Positions 53,739 through 60,912 of a stretch of DNA of 64,000 nucleotides are shown here, piece after piece. A program made the translations under genes and the position numbers. The notes below the pieces were generated by a model. That model made no database searches. It was not told the DNA's origin and saw only the letters and a list, made by a program, of their open reading frames with translations. Origin of the DNA: Chlamydiales bacterium (GTDB lineage Bacteria > Chlamydiota > Chlamydiia > Chlamydiales > JAAKFR01); the NCBI GenBank assembly GCA_024233495.1, contig JACKPM010000004.1, positions 124,001-188,000 of the forward strand, given 5' to 3'. The stretch's first letter is position 1. Each line of letters begins with the position of its first letter.

Positions 53739-53996
53739 ATGGGAAAAGTAATTATTGACGGTGAAGAGCACGAAGTTGCTGATGGAGAAGCTATCGCTGA
53801 GGTATGCGAAGAGGCTGGAGTGCCTTTTGCATGCACAGAGGGCGTCTGTGGCACATGTGTGATTGAAGTGAGTGAAGGAATGGAGAATCTCTCTAAATTC
53901 ACTCAAGAAGAGGAAGACTTCCTCGGTGAAATGACTAATGAAAGGCTCGCCTGCCAGTGTAAGCTGAAAGGTGGCTGTGTAAAAATCGAGTTTTAA
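53739..53996 (+). CDS. 2Fe-2S ferredoxin
   Basis: 85 residues, plant-type fold. CTEGVCGTCVIEV gives the CxxxxCxxC cluster ligands and RLACQCKLKGGCVKIEF the fourth Cys. Start ATG 53739 lies one base after tRNA-Pro, so no leader or Shine-Dalgarno is possible unless the acceptor stem acts as one; the message may be released by RNase P/RNase Z processing of a tRNA-mRNA transcript. Electron carrier; an Fe-S assembly gene follows one base after its stop. In my recollection CT059 of C. trachomatis is this gene. Confidence 0.94.
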   Translation: MGKVIIDGEEHEVADGEAIAEVCEEAGVPFACTEGVCGTCVIEVSEGMENLSKFTQEEEDFLGEMTNERLACQCKLKGGCVKIEF

Positions 53997-53997
53997 G

Positions 53998-54558
53998 ATG
54001 GAAGAGCAAATTCATCGTCAAATGACGATCGCAGACATTTTTTCTAACTTTCCTGCAAAGAGCCAACGTTTGGCTCAAGCGATGACCAACGCCGGTCTTC
54101 ACTGCAGCAACTGCAGTGCAGCGACGTGGGAGACGCTTGAGGCAGGCATGATGGGACACGGCATGGGCGAGACACAAATCGAACGCCTCTTGCGCGAGCT
54201 CAATGAGATTTTGGCTGAAGAGATCGACCTCGAAACGATTACTCTTACCCCGAAAGCTGCGGAAAAATTCCGTTTTTTTGCCAAGGAAGAGGGGCACGCT
54301 GAGTGTATGCTCCGTTTCGGCGACTCTGCAGGTGGCTGTGGAGGCTTTCAATACATCCTAGACTTTTGTGATCGTGCAGAAGAAGACGATGAGACATTCG
54401 AATCTGAAGGGATCACTATCTGCATCAAACGCGGCATGGTGGGACGCCTTCTTGGCTCTGTTATCGACTACGTCGATGGATTACAGGGCGCAGGTTTCAA
54501 GATTTCCAACCCAAATGTGAAATCTTCTTGCGGCTGCGGCCACTCTCAGAATTACTAG
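53998..54558 (+). CDS. DUF1858 (ScdA-like) domain fused to HesB/IscA Fe-S scaffold
   Basis: 186 residues. N-terminal part: TIADIFSNFPAKSQRLAQAMTNAGLHCSNC, a small helical Cys-containing domain resembling DUF1858 (about 8-75). C-terminal part, from ~80: LTPKAAEKFRFFAKEEG, GDSAGGCGGFQYILDF, and SSCGCGHSQNY, the three Cys ligands (Cx(~60-65)CxC) of A-type scaffold proteins. It would hold or deliver iron-sulfur clusters, with a partner in the ferredoxin encoded one base upstream. Its TAG stop is the first triplet of a degenerate family A repeat. Confidence 0.88.
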   Translation: MEEQIHRQMTIADIFSNFPAKSQRLAQAMTNAGLHCSNCSAATWETLEAGMMGHGMGETQIERLLRELNEILAEEIDLETITLTPKAAEKFRFFAKEEGHAECMLRFGDSAGGCGGFQYILDFCDRAEEDDETFESEGITICIKRGMVGRLLGSVIDYVDGLQGAGFKISNPNVKSSCGCGHSQNY

Positions 54559-54682
54559 AGCGTATCGCCAAATAGTTTATCTGTAAAAAGGCTCTTTTCT
54601 AACAAAATGTGCAAGTAGCGTTTTGTCTATCCACCTAGCGTGTGGCTGCTCTTTTCTCTAAAAAATCTCTCCTCTTACAAAT
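54556..54682. repeat. Degenerate repeat family A copy, interrupted by family B
   Basis: TAGAGCGTATCGCCAAAT begins at the stop codon of the IscA fusion, aligns with TAGATGGTGTCGTCAAAT, and continues with GGCTCTTTTCT and AAAATCTCTCCTCTTACAAA in the order of copy 4. The right end is missing and the family B element begins there. Confidence 0.55.
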
Positions 54683-54844
54683 TATAGTCAAATCGGTTGA
54701 AAATTTTACAAATTCATGCCATTTGGCTTCACCAAAGATCGTGCTCGTTCTCATAGACCATAAATGGTCTAAGTCGAACTTTGCGCTTACTTTGGCTTTG
54801 CCATCTGCTATGAATTTGTAAAATTTTCAACCGATTTGACTATA
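54683..54844. repeat. Repeat family B, copy 3 (162 bp)
   Basis: Starts TATAGTCAAATCGGTTG and ends CAACCGATTTGACTATA; near identical to the copy at 36130-36291. Central palindrome AGACCATAAATGGTCT. It stands between the IscA fusion and the putative protease gene. Confidence 0.9.
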
Positions 54845-54909
54845 ACTGTTGGGCAGAATGCCTCATCATTAAATATAACTCTCTGATATTCAGCTTTCAA
54901 AATTTTTTC

Positions 54910-54938
54910 TTTACGAAATGTTAAAAAAAATTTAAGAT
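54910..54938 (+). promoter_or_regulatory. Possible promoter of the C58-like gene
   Basis: TTTACG (54910-54915), 17-bp spacer, TAAGAT (54933-54938), 25 bp before the ATG with GGGAGG. Moderate match only. Confidence 0.35.
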
Positions 54939-54962
54939 TCTAGGCGAAACAGGGAGGTTACA

Positions 54963-55586
54963 ATGAGCCTGTCAAATTATTTGGAGGCTGTGGAGCTGCG
55001 TAAGCAAATGCTTCTCCACATGATTGAGACGCGGAATCTAGGAAAGACTACTGCGTCTGAGAAATTCGTTACACTTTGCAAAGAGTTAAATTGCGCCCCT
55101 TTTCTCTTGAAACCCATTATCAAGGAAGAGGTGGTTCTGCATCCTGGAAATGAAGCTGAAAAGGAGATCTACGAAAAAGCGCGTAGAGGAAGTTGCTTTG
55201 GCACTTCTCTCTTCCTCATCCGTCATTTTAGCGAGGCGCGCTCACTTTCGGATCAAAAGCTCATTAATTTTCTTCAAGAAAACCGAAGAAAATGGGTGGG
55301 CATTCAAATTCGGCATCTAGTTTTATGCGAACTCGGCATAGAAAGCACTAGGCTCATGCCAAAGGCTTGCCCTACGGAGGAGGCGTCATCTGCTCTTTTC
55401 TTCTACTCATACGATAAGGAACAAGGGCACTGCATTTATGCGCAGCTAGTACCCCCTTACCGTTTCGTCGATATACGTTTGGGTGTGCGGAGTTTTGAAA
55501 CAAAAGAGGCGCTTGTCACAGCGCTTAGAGAGATGCCTGGATTTGATGACGCATATTATTACAAGGAGGTTGATAATGGCAGTTGA
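54963..55586 (+). CDS. Putative YopT/C58-like papain-fold cysteine protease, candidate effector
   Basis: 207 residues. GSCFGTSLFLIRHF (Cys78), GHCIYAQL (His156) and PYRFVDIRLGVRSF (Asp170) fit the Cys-His-Asp layout of YopT-type peptidases (GxCxxxSxxW..., H, then D in FFDPNxGxxxF). Helix-rich N-terminus 1-75 and short C-terminus complete a compact single domain, shorter than YopT (~320) but like the C58 core. No signal peptide. YopT-type enzymes remove prenyl groups from host GTPases; this one is only a motif match. GGGAGG precedes ATG 54963, and the end overlaps the next gene by 11 bp, so the two are made together. Confidence 0.68.
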   Translation: MSLSNYLEAVELRKQMLLHMIETRNLGKTTASEKFVTLCKELNCAPFLLKPIIKEEVVLHPGNEAEKEIYEKARRGSCFGTSLFLIRHFSEARSLSDQKLINFLQENRRKWVGIQIRHLVLCELGIESTRLMPKACPTEEASSALFFYSYDKEQGHCIYAQLVPPYRFVDIRLGVRSFETKEALVTALREMPGFDDAYYYKEVDNGS

Positions 55587-57693
55587 TCCGCTTTCTAATG
55601 GACGACAACCACTAGAATTCACTGCCGCTTCAGAAAAGCGACATGTGCATTTTAGTGGGGAGGCACCCCCCATCGAGTACGCCCCCCCCGCTCGAGCAGC
55701 TATGTTAGAGTATCTCTCTTTAGAGCATGAGGGGAAAAAAATCATTAAGAGATATCCTCAATTGGAGAGAGAAGTTAAGCAGGTACTTCGAGGTACCCTC
55801 AAACCAGAGGAGAAGCTTGCTGAACTTGGACTGATGGAGGCGTATGCAGATGATCCGAGCTCAATGACAAAAGTCCCCGAATCATATATTGCGCAATTTA
55901 TAAGTCAATATAAGGGAATAGAGAATTTGGCGTGGCTTGCTATGGATTTTAAAGGATGCACAACAGATGCGCGAAAAGGAGCTATACGATTCCTTCTCAA
56001 AAGTTTGAACGTAAAAAACAAGGATCAAATCTTAACGCTACTGGAGCAGCCAAAAATTTTCCGCATGTTGGCATCGGGATCGGCTGTTTTGGTGCATTCA
56101 GAAGCAAAGCATTTGGTTGAAGGGCACAGAACGGCGAGGCATGCATGCTTATCGGCACTCTTTTCCCTGTCCAATTGCAGTGAAGTGCAGTTTTTTCTCT
56201 ACCTCTCCCCTGAAAATGTGCTTGATATGTTGCTTAATGTATTGTTCTCTGCACTCCTCCCTTTGGATGAATTAAGCATCAGAATCAAGGAGTTAAAGTG
56301 CCAGTCACTTGAGCAGGTTTTGCTCTACTTTGCACATGCGCATCACGCTAATTTTGGAGAGAAAACCAACAAGAGCGAGTTTTTAGAGCTCTTGATGCTC
56401 AATCTCAAAGAGGGATGCCAGGACGCACCAGATGACTTTCTCGGTGTGTTGTACGAAAAGCTTACTAAACGCTTTTGGTTTGAAAGGCAAGGGGGTGTCT
56501 GCATGCCTTTCACCTTAATTGAAGGAGGCTACCGCCCCGTGCGCACCTTCGAGGCCGTGGCTCATCTCGTGAACGTCTGCATCTCAGAAGCGTCATACAG
56601 CGAGAAGATTGATGAGGAAACTCAAAAGAAGATTGATGAGATAACTCAAGAGATTCTTATTATAGACCTCTGCATCTTAGAAGCGTCATACAGTAAGAAT
56701 AAGGATGAAGGAACGATTCAAAAGAATACTGATGAGACAACTCAAAAGAGGATTGAAGAGAAGATTGAAGAGTTGACTCAAAAGAAAAATATTGCTGAGG
56801 AGACTCAAAAGAAGATTCAAGAGAAGATTGAAGAGTTGACTCAAAAGAAAAAAAATGATGAGGAAACTAAAAAAAAGATTGAAGAGTTGACTCAAAAGAA
56901 AAATATTGCTCAGGAGACTAAAAATAAGATTGAAGAGAAGATGGAAGAGAAGATTAAAAAGCAGATTGGAGAGCAGATTCTAGAGCAGATTGAAAAGATG
57001 CAACACTATGTAGCTGGTTCGAGGTTTCGAGATTTCCTTACCTCTTACTGCCACATCAAAACCCGTGAAATCTCTGAAGAGGAGATTCATCAAAGGGGGC
57101 GTTTTGAAATCCCTTTTCAAAATGATGCGCTCATTGCGCTCTCGCACGCATTTAAGACACCTGTGGAAGAGAGTCTCTTCACAGCGATCACTCCCCTCTC
57201 GTTAATCTACCGCCTTAACGCTTTGATCCTGCGATTGGGAAGGCCAAAGGCCATCCTTATCAATGATCAGCTTTTGGTAACACCTGATGTAGCTCCATTT
57301 CTTTGGTATACAAAGCAAGAGCTAGAAGAGATGATGACGCATAAAGTGCTCATCCCTTCAAAAAGGATGAGCGACCGCCTGGTACTCAACAACACGGATT
57401 TGAAAAACTTAGTCAAAAAGTCGATCGTGCCGCGCTGCAGTATTGGCACTCCTCACGAAATCATCTCCCAAATTTGGGGGATTGATGGGCGGTACATCGA
57501 GGCAATGCAGGAGATTGAATCGCAATCAAACCTTCCTCTTACTTTGGCAATAGGAAGGATGTCGCGCGGCAGATACGTAGCGCTACAAGTGACGCCAAGG
57601 ACACAAACACCAACGCTATACCATATTACCAAAGAGGCAATGACACCCATTCCTTTTAAGGAATTCATGCACCTCAAGGTGTGGAGCGGATGA
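55576..57693 (+). CDS. 705-residue protein with internal coiled-coil repeats, partner of the C58-like protein
   Basis: ATG 55576 follows AAGGAGG and lies inside the end of the upstream gene; an earlier in-frame ATG at 55483 is within that gene. Helical N-terminal half (~1-325) with ERQGGVCMPFTL (Cys ~312, a Gln five residues before it), then a charged coiled coil (~330-475) built from KIEELTQKK repeats, then a C-terminal part (~480-705) ending RGRYVALQVTP...LYHITKEAM. The latter resembles the His/Asp strand region of the C58-like neighbour but the His position holds Tyr. I do not recognise the family. It might be an effector or a pseudoenzyme; length variation of the coiled coil is likely between strains. 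Confidence 0.6.
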   Translation: MAVDPLSNGRQPLEFTAASEKRHVHFSGEAPPIEYAPPARAAMLEYLSLEHEGKKIIKRYPQLEREVKQVLRGTLKPEEKLAELGLMEAYADDPSSMTKVPESYIAQFISQYKGIENLAWLAMDFKGCTTDARKGAIRFLLKSLNVKNKDQILTLLEQPKIFRMLASGSAVLVHSEAKHLVEGHRTARHACLSALFSLSNCSEVQFFLYLSPENVLDMLLNVLFSALLPLDELSIRIKELKCQSLEQVLLYFAHAHHANFGEKTNKSEFLELLMLNLKEGCQDAPDDFLGVLYEKLTKRFWFERQGGVCMPFTLIEGGYRPVRTFEAVAHLVNVCISEASYSEKIDEETQKKIDEITQEILIIDLCILEASYSKNKDEGTIQKNTDETTQKRIEEKIEELTQKKNIAEETQKKIQEKIEELTQKKKNDEETKKKIEELTQKKNIAQETKNKIEEKMEEKIKKQIGEQILEQIEKMQHYVAGSRFRDFLTSYCHIKTREISEEEIHQRGRFEIPFQNDALIALSHAFKTPVEESLFTAITPLSLIYRLNALILRLGRPKAILINDQLLVTPDVAPFLWYTKQELEEMMTHKVLIPSKRMSDRLVLNNTDLKNLVKKSIVPRCSIGTPHEIISQIWGIDGRYIEAMQEIESQSNLPLTLAIGRMSRGRYVALQVTPRTQTPTLYHITKEAMTPIPFKEFMHLKVWSG
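56761..56937 (+). repeat. In-frame tandem repeats in the 705-residue protein
   Basis: Three direct units of 63, 51 and 63 bp each start AAGATTGAAGAGTTGACTC and encode KIEELTQKK-type coiled coil. Related shorter copies continue on both sides (from ~56600 to 56985). An A8 run within the second unit could slip. Confidence 0.85.
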
Positions 57694-57786
57694 TCGATTT
57701 TCGCGCAAAGAGAGGAAAGCTACAACTCGTCTTTGAGTCAAACGCAAAAAAGGTAGTAATATCCAAAATTTCTCAAGGAGGAGAAG

Positions 57787-58413
57787 ATGGCTGGACCAAC
57801 ATGCCCCACGATCAATTTTAACTTAAATTGCGCAGAGACGTGCAATCAGATGAGTTGTTGCTCAAGAGGGGTGCACAATCAATTAGACAACCACACCGTG
57901 GTATACAATCAGGCAGATGGCGAAATCACCAATGAGCCACCAGAAGGTTTTTCCCTTCTAGGCTGCATAAGCACTGTTTTTCTTTGTTGCTTTAGAGGCT
58001 GCTCAAAAGCACAAGTGCAAGAGCGAAGAAGAGAAGCACTAGAAGGAATTTCCCTCTATTTAAACGAAAACTTTGAAGTTACTATCGATCAGGCTGCTGG
58101 TGAGTGTGGTCTTAAAATCGAAGTGCTACGTGGTGGGAGAAAGCGAATTCGCGTCGGTGATTTTCATAAGTTAGAGGAGGGTGCAAAAGCGTTCGCAGAG
58201 AAACGCTCTGGTTCGTCACCTCCCCAAGTGAGAGCACTGGAACGTAAAACAACCAAACGTTTCCAACCACCCCCTGAGCCTGTGAGGCGAGGGCGGCAGG
58301 AGCGGCAGATAACGCTTAGGGAAGACGAAATGACTCAGAAAGACGACACGCTTCGGAAAGACGAAACGCGTCAGAAATACGATACGTTTCGGAAATACGA
58401 AACGTATATCTAA
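57787..58413 (+). CDS. Cysteine-rich hypothetical protein with C-terminal hexapeptide repeats
   Basis: 208 residues. Strong ribosome-binding site AAGGAGGAG, 3-4 nt before ATG 57787. Twelve or so Cys in the first 75 residues (CAETCNQMSCCSRG, GCISTVFLCCFRGC), including a short hydrophobic Cys-rich stretch ~57-70 that might insert in or associate with a membrane. A middle helix (QERRREALEGISLYLNENF), basic proline-rich linker, then five 6-residue units ending at the stop (DEMTQK, DDTLRK, DETRQK, YDTFRK, YETYI). No family recognised. It converges on lpdA with a 4-bp overlap. An effector or inclusion protein is possible. Confidence 0.55.
   Translation: MAGPTCPTINFNLNCAETCNQMSCCSRGVHNQLDNHTVVYNQADGEITNEPPEGFSLLGCISTVFLCCFRGCSKAQVQERRREALEGISLYLNENFEVTIDQAAGECGLKIEVLRGGRKRIRVGDFHKLEEGAKAFAEKRSGSSPPQVRALERKTTKRFQPPPEPVRRGRQERQITLREDEMTQKDDTLRKDETRQKYDTFRKYETYI
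58324..58413 (+). repeat. 18-bp tandem repeat, 5 units, ending at the stop codon
   Basis: Five contiguous 18-bp units of the pattern [GT]ACGA.ACG...C[AG]GAAA fill 58324-58413; the fifth unit contains the stop codon. In phase with the gene (6-residue period). Confidence 0.85.
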
Positions 58414-59774
58414 GAATGAAGGGGCTTCCCAAGCGCTGCGAGGGAAGCCTCTTTGATGGCCTCTGAACAAGTAGGGTGTGCGTGAGAAGCGTGCGCAAGC
58501 TCTTTTAGCGTCAGCCCCTTCTCAAGAGCCAGAACCCCCTCACCAATCATTTCTGAAGCACTTGGACCAATGATATGCATTCCTAAAAGCTTTCCCGTTT
58601 TCTTTTCACCGATGACTTTTACAATTCCCTCCGCATCACCACTGCAGCGCGCTCTAGGATTTGCACGAAAAGAGAATGTTCCCACAAGGAGTGAGAGATT
58701 GTGCGCCTTCGCCTCTTCTTCTGTCATTCCGACAGCCGCCACTTCAGGCCATGTGTACATCACATTGGGAATCGCGATATAATTGAGATGTGAGGTTTCT
58801 CCAGTAAGATGATCGATAACCGCTATCCCCTCTTCACTTGCCTTGTGTGCGAGCATAGGACCGTCAATCACATCCCCAATTGCATAAACACTAGGAGCTG
58901 CTGTTCTGAATGCATTGTCAACAGGAATTTGCCCCTTTTCATTCAAAGAAATGCCTGCTTTATCAAGTGCAAGATCTTTTGTATACGGCTTGCGTCCAAT
59001 TGAAATAAGTGCAACATCCCCTTTGAGCGTTTCGTTTTCAAGCTCAAGAGAAACTTTCCCTCTTTCAACTTTTCCTGAAACCACTTTTGTGGAGAGATGA
59101 AACTTCATTCCTTGCTTTTTGAAGATCTGTTCAGCTTGCTTCGAAAGCGCTCCATCAAAAGGGGGAATCACACGGTCGAGCAGCTCCACAACTTCAACAG
59201 CACTACCAAGGCGGCGATATACTGATCCTAGCTCTAACCCAATTACTCCAGCTCCAACAATAAGCAGTTTTTTTGGCACTTTATTCAACTCAAGAGCTCC
59301 TGTGGAACTTACCACATACTTTTCATCAAAGGGAAGAAATGGAAGAGCAATCGGCTCAGAGCCAGTTGCTATAAGAATATTTTTTGCTTCGTGTGTTTTT
59401 CCCTCCACACTCACAGCTTTTGGAGAAACAAAAGCAGCTGACCCCTTGATCCACTCCACTTTATTTTTTTTGAAGAGAAAAGCAATGCCTTCTGTGAGCC
59501 CTTTCACTACACCATTTTTGCGCTCCATCATCCGAGAGAGATCGGCACGCACACTCTCAGCAATGATGCCATGCTCTTCGCCCTCTTTTGCGATGCGCGC
59601 ATAATATTCTGAACTGTGCAAGAGTGCCTTTGAAGGGATACATCCCACATTGAGGCAAGTGCCACCAAGTGTTTCCCCCTTTTCTATGCATGCCACTTTC
59701 ATTCCCTTTTGCGCCGCACAAATCGCTGCGACATACCCTCCAGGACCAGCTCCAATCACGATAAGGTCAAACAT
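58410..59774 (-). CDS. lpdA: Dihydrolipoyl dehydrogenase (E3)
   Basis: 454 residues. FAD site GAGPGGYVAAICAAQKG, redox disulfide GGTCLNVGCIPSKALLHSS (CxxxxC), NAD site GAGVIGLELGSVYRRLG, YAIGDV and the dimer-interface HAHPTCSEAIKEAS with the active-site His. It reoxidises lipoamide of 2-oxoacid dehydrogenases. Stop overlaps that of the convergent repeat gene; its start overlaps sucB by 8 bp, giving the operon sucA-sucB-lpdA. Confidence 0.97.
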   Translation of the reverse strand: MFDLIVIGAGPGGYVAAICAAQKGMKVACIEKGETLGGTCLNVGCIPSKALLHSSEYYARIAKEGEEHGIIAESVRADLSRMMERKNGVVKGLTEGIAFLFKKNKVEWIKGSAAFVSPKAVSVEGKTHEAKNILIATGSEPIALPFLPFDEKYVVSSTGALELNKVPKKLLIVGAGVIGLELGSVYRRLGSAVEVVELLDRVIPPFDGALSKQAEQIFKKQGMKFHLSTKVVSGKVERGKVSLELENETLKGDVALISIGRKPYTKDLALDKAGISLNEKGQIPVDNAFRTAAPSVYAIGDVIDGPMLAHKASEEGIAVIDHLTGETSHLNYIAIPNVMYTWPEVAAVGMTEEEAKAHNLSLLVGTFSFRANPRARCSGDAEGIVKVIGEKKTGKLLGMHIIGPSASEMIGEGVLALEKGLTLKELAHASHAHPTCSEAIKEASLAALGKPLHS

Positions 59775-60912
59775 AAAAGAGTAACCTCGCAGGATCTTCT
59801 AGAGTTTCTTTTAACTTTACAAGGAAGCTCACAGCCTCTTTTCCATCGACAATACGATGGTCATAGCTCAAAGCGAGATACATCATCGGACGAATTTCCA
59901 CTCTCTCTCCCACTGCAACGGGGCGATTCAAAATAGCGTGCATTCCGAGGATGCCCACTTGCGGCGGATTGAGGATCGGAGTGGATAGAAGAGAGCCATA
60001 GATGCCGCCATTGGTGATGGTGAAGCCCCCTCCCTCAAGGTCATCTATGCGCAATCCCCCCTCCCGCGCACGCTTCGCATAAGCAACAATCTCGTGTTCA
60101 ATTTGGGCAAAGTCGAGTGTGTCACAGCTGCGCACAACAGGTACTACAAGACCACGATCTGTACCTACAGCTATACCAATGTCGTAGTAGTGACGCTCCA
60201 CAATTTCGTCTTTCTCAATATAGGAGTTAAAAGCAGGAAACTCTTTAAGAGCTTCGACGACACCCTTCACAAAAAAGGACATGAAGCCGAGTTTTACACC
60301 ATGCTTTTCGTGGAATCTCTCTTTGTATTTTTTTCGCAGTGCCATCACAGCAGTCATATCGACTTCGTTGAAGGTTGTGAGCATGGCAGCTGTATGCAAC
60401 GCATCGACAAGGCGATTAGCAATCACTTTGCGAATGCGCGTCATTTTCTTGCGACTCTCTTTTCCTTCAACTTTTGAAACAGCTTTGGGTGCCACAACCT
60501 CTTCTTTCTTTTCTAAGTTCGCAATAAAGTCGTCTGCTGTTTTTCGAATTGCCCCCTCAGATGTTTTTGGATCGGGTTTTTGTTTAAATGCTTCTGGAGC
60601 GGTTTTTTCCGCAACAGCAGGCGCTGACTTCTCTTCTTCTATAGCCGCTGGTTTTTCCTCTTGAGCAGCTCCCGCTTTTTCGGTATCGACTGTTCCAATC
60701 ACAGCGCCAATAGTCACAGTATCTCCTTGCGCAACATTCCAGCTTACTTCCCCAGAAGCGGGCGCATAGAGAGGTTGATTCACTTTCTCTGTTTCGATTT
60801 CAATGATCTCTTCGCCATCTTTTACAGCCGATCCTGTAGGTTTCAAAAAAGCACCAATTATGGCTTCGCTGATCGACTCGCCCATTGGAGGAACTTTGAT
60901 CTCTACTTTCAT
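59767..60912 (-). CDS. sucB: Dihydrolipoamide succinyltransferase (E2 of 2-oxoglutarate dehydrogenase)
   Basis: 381 residues. One lipoyl domain (1-~78) with EIETEKVNQPLYAP (lipoylated Lys in ETEKV), an alanine/proline/lysine-rich linker (~80-115), a short E3-binding segment is not obvious, then the catalytic domain: RVIANRLVDALHTAAMLTTFNEVDM, and SYDHRIVDGKEAV with the catalytic His and Asp. The EKVNQPL sequence resembles OGDH E2 rather than PDH E2. Follows sucA with 4-bp overlap. Confidence 0.95.
   Translation of the reverse strand: MKVEIKVPPMGESISEAIIGAFLKPTGSAVKDGEEIIEIETEKVNQPLYAPASGEVSWNVAQGDTVTIGAVIGTVDTEKAGAAQEEKPAAIEEEKSAPAVAEKTAPEAFKQKPDPKTSEGAIRKTADDFIANLEKKEEVVAPKAVSKVEGKESRKKMTRIRKVIANRLVDALHTAAMLTTFNEVDMTAVMALRKKYKERFHEKHGVKLGFMSFFVKGVVEALKEFPAFNSYIEKDEIVERHYYDIGIAVGTDRGLVVPVVRSCDTLDFAQIEHEIVAYAKRAREGGLRIDDLEGGGFTITNGGIYGSLLSTPILNPPQVGILGMHAILNRPVAVGERVEIRPMMYLALSYDHRIVDGKEAVSFLVKLKETLEDPARLLFYV

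Noticed and set aside
57690..57821. 43-codon frame starting with ATGA at the end of the 705-residue gene
   Set aside because: Too short, no support beyond the overlap, and it runs into the next gene in a different frame; perhaps a decayed remnant.
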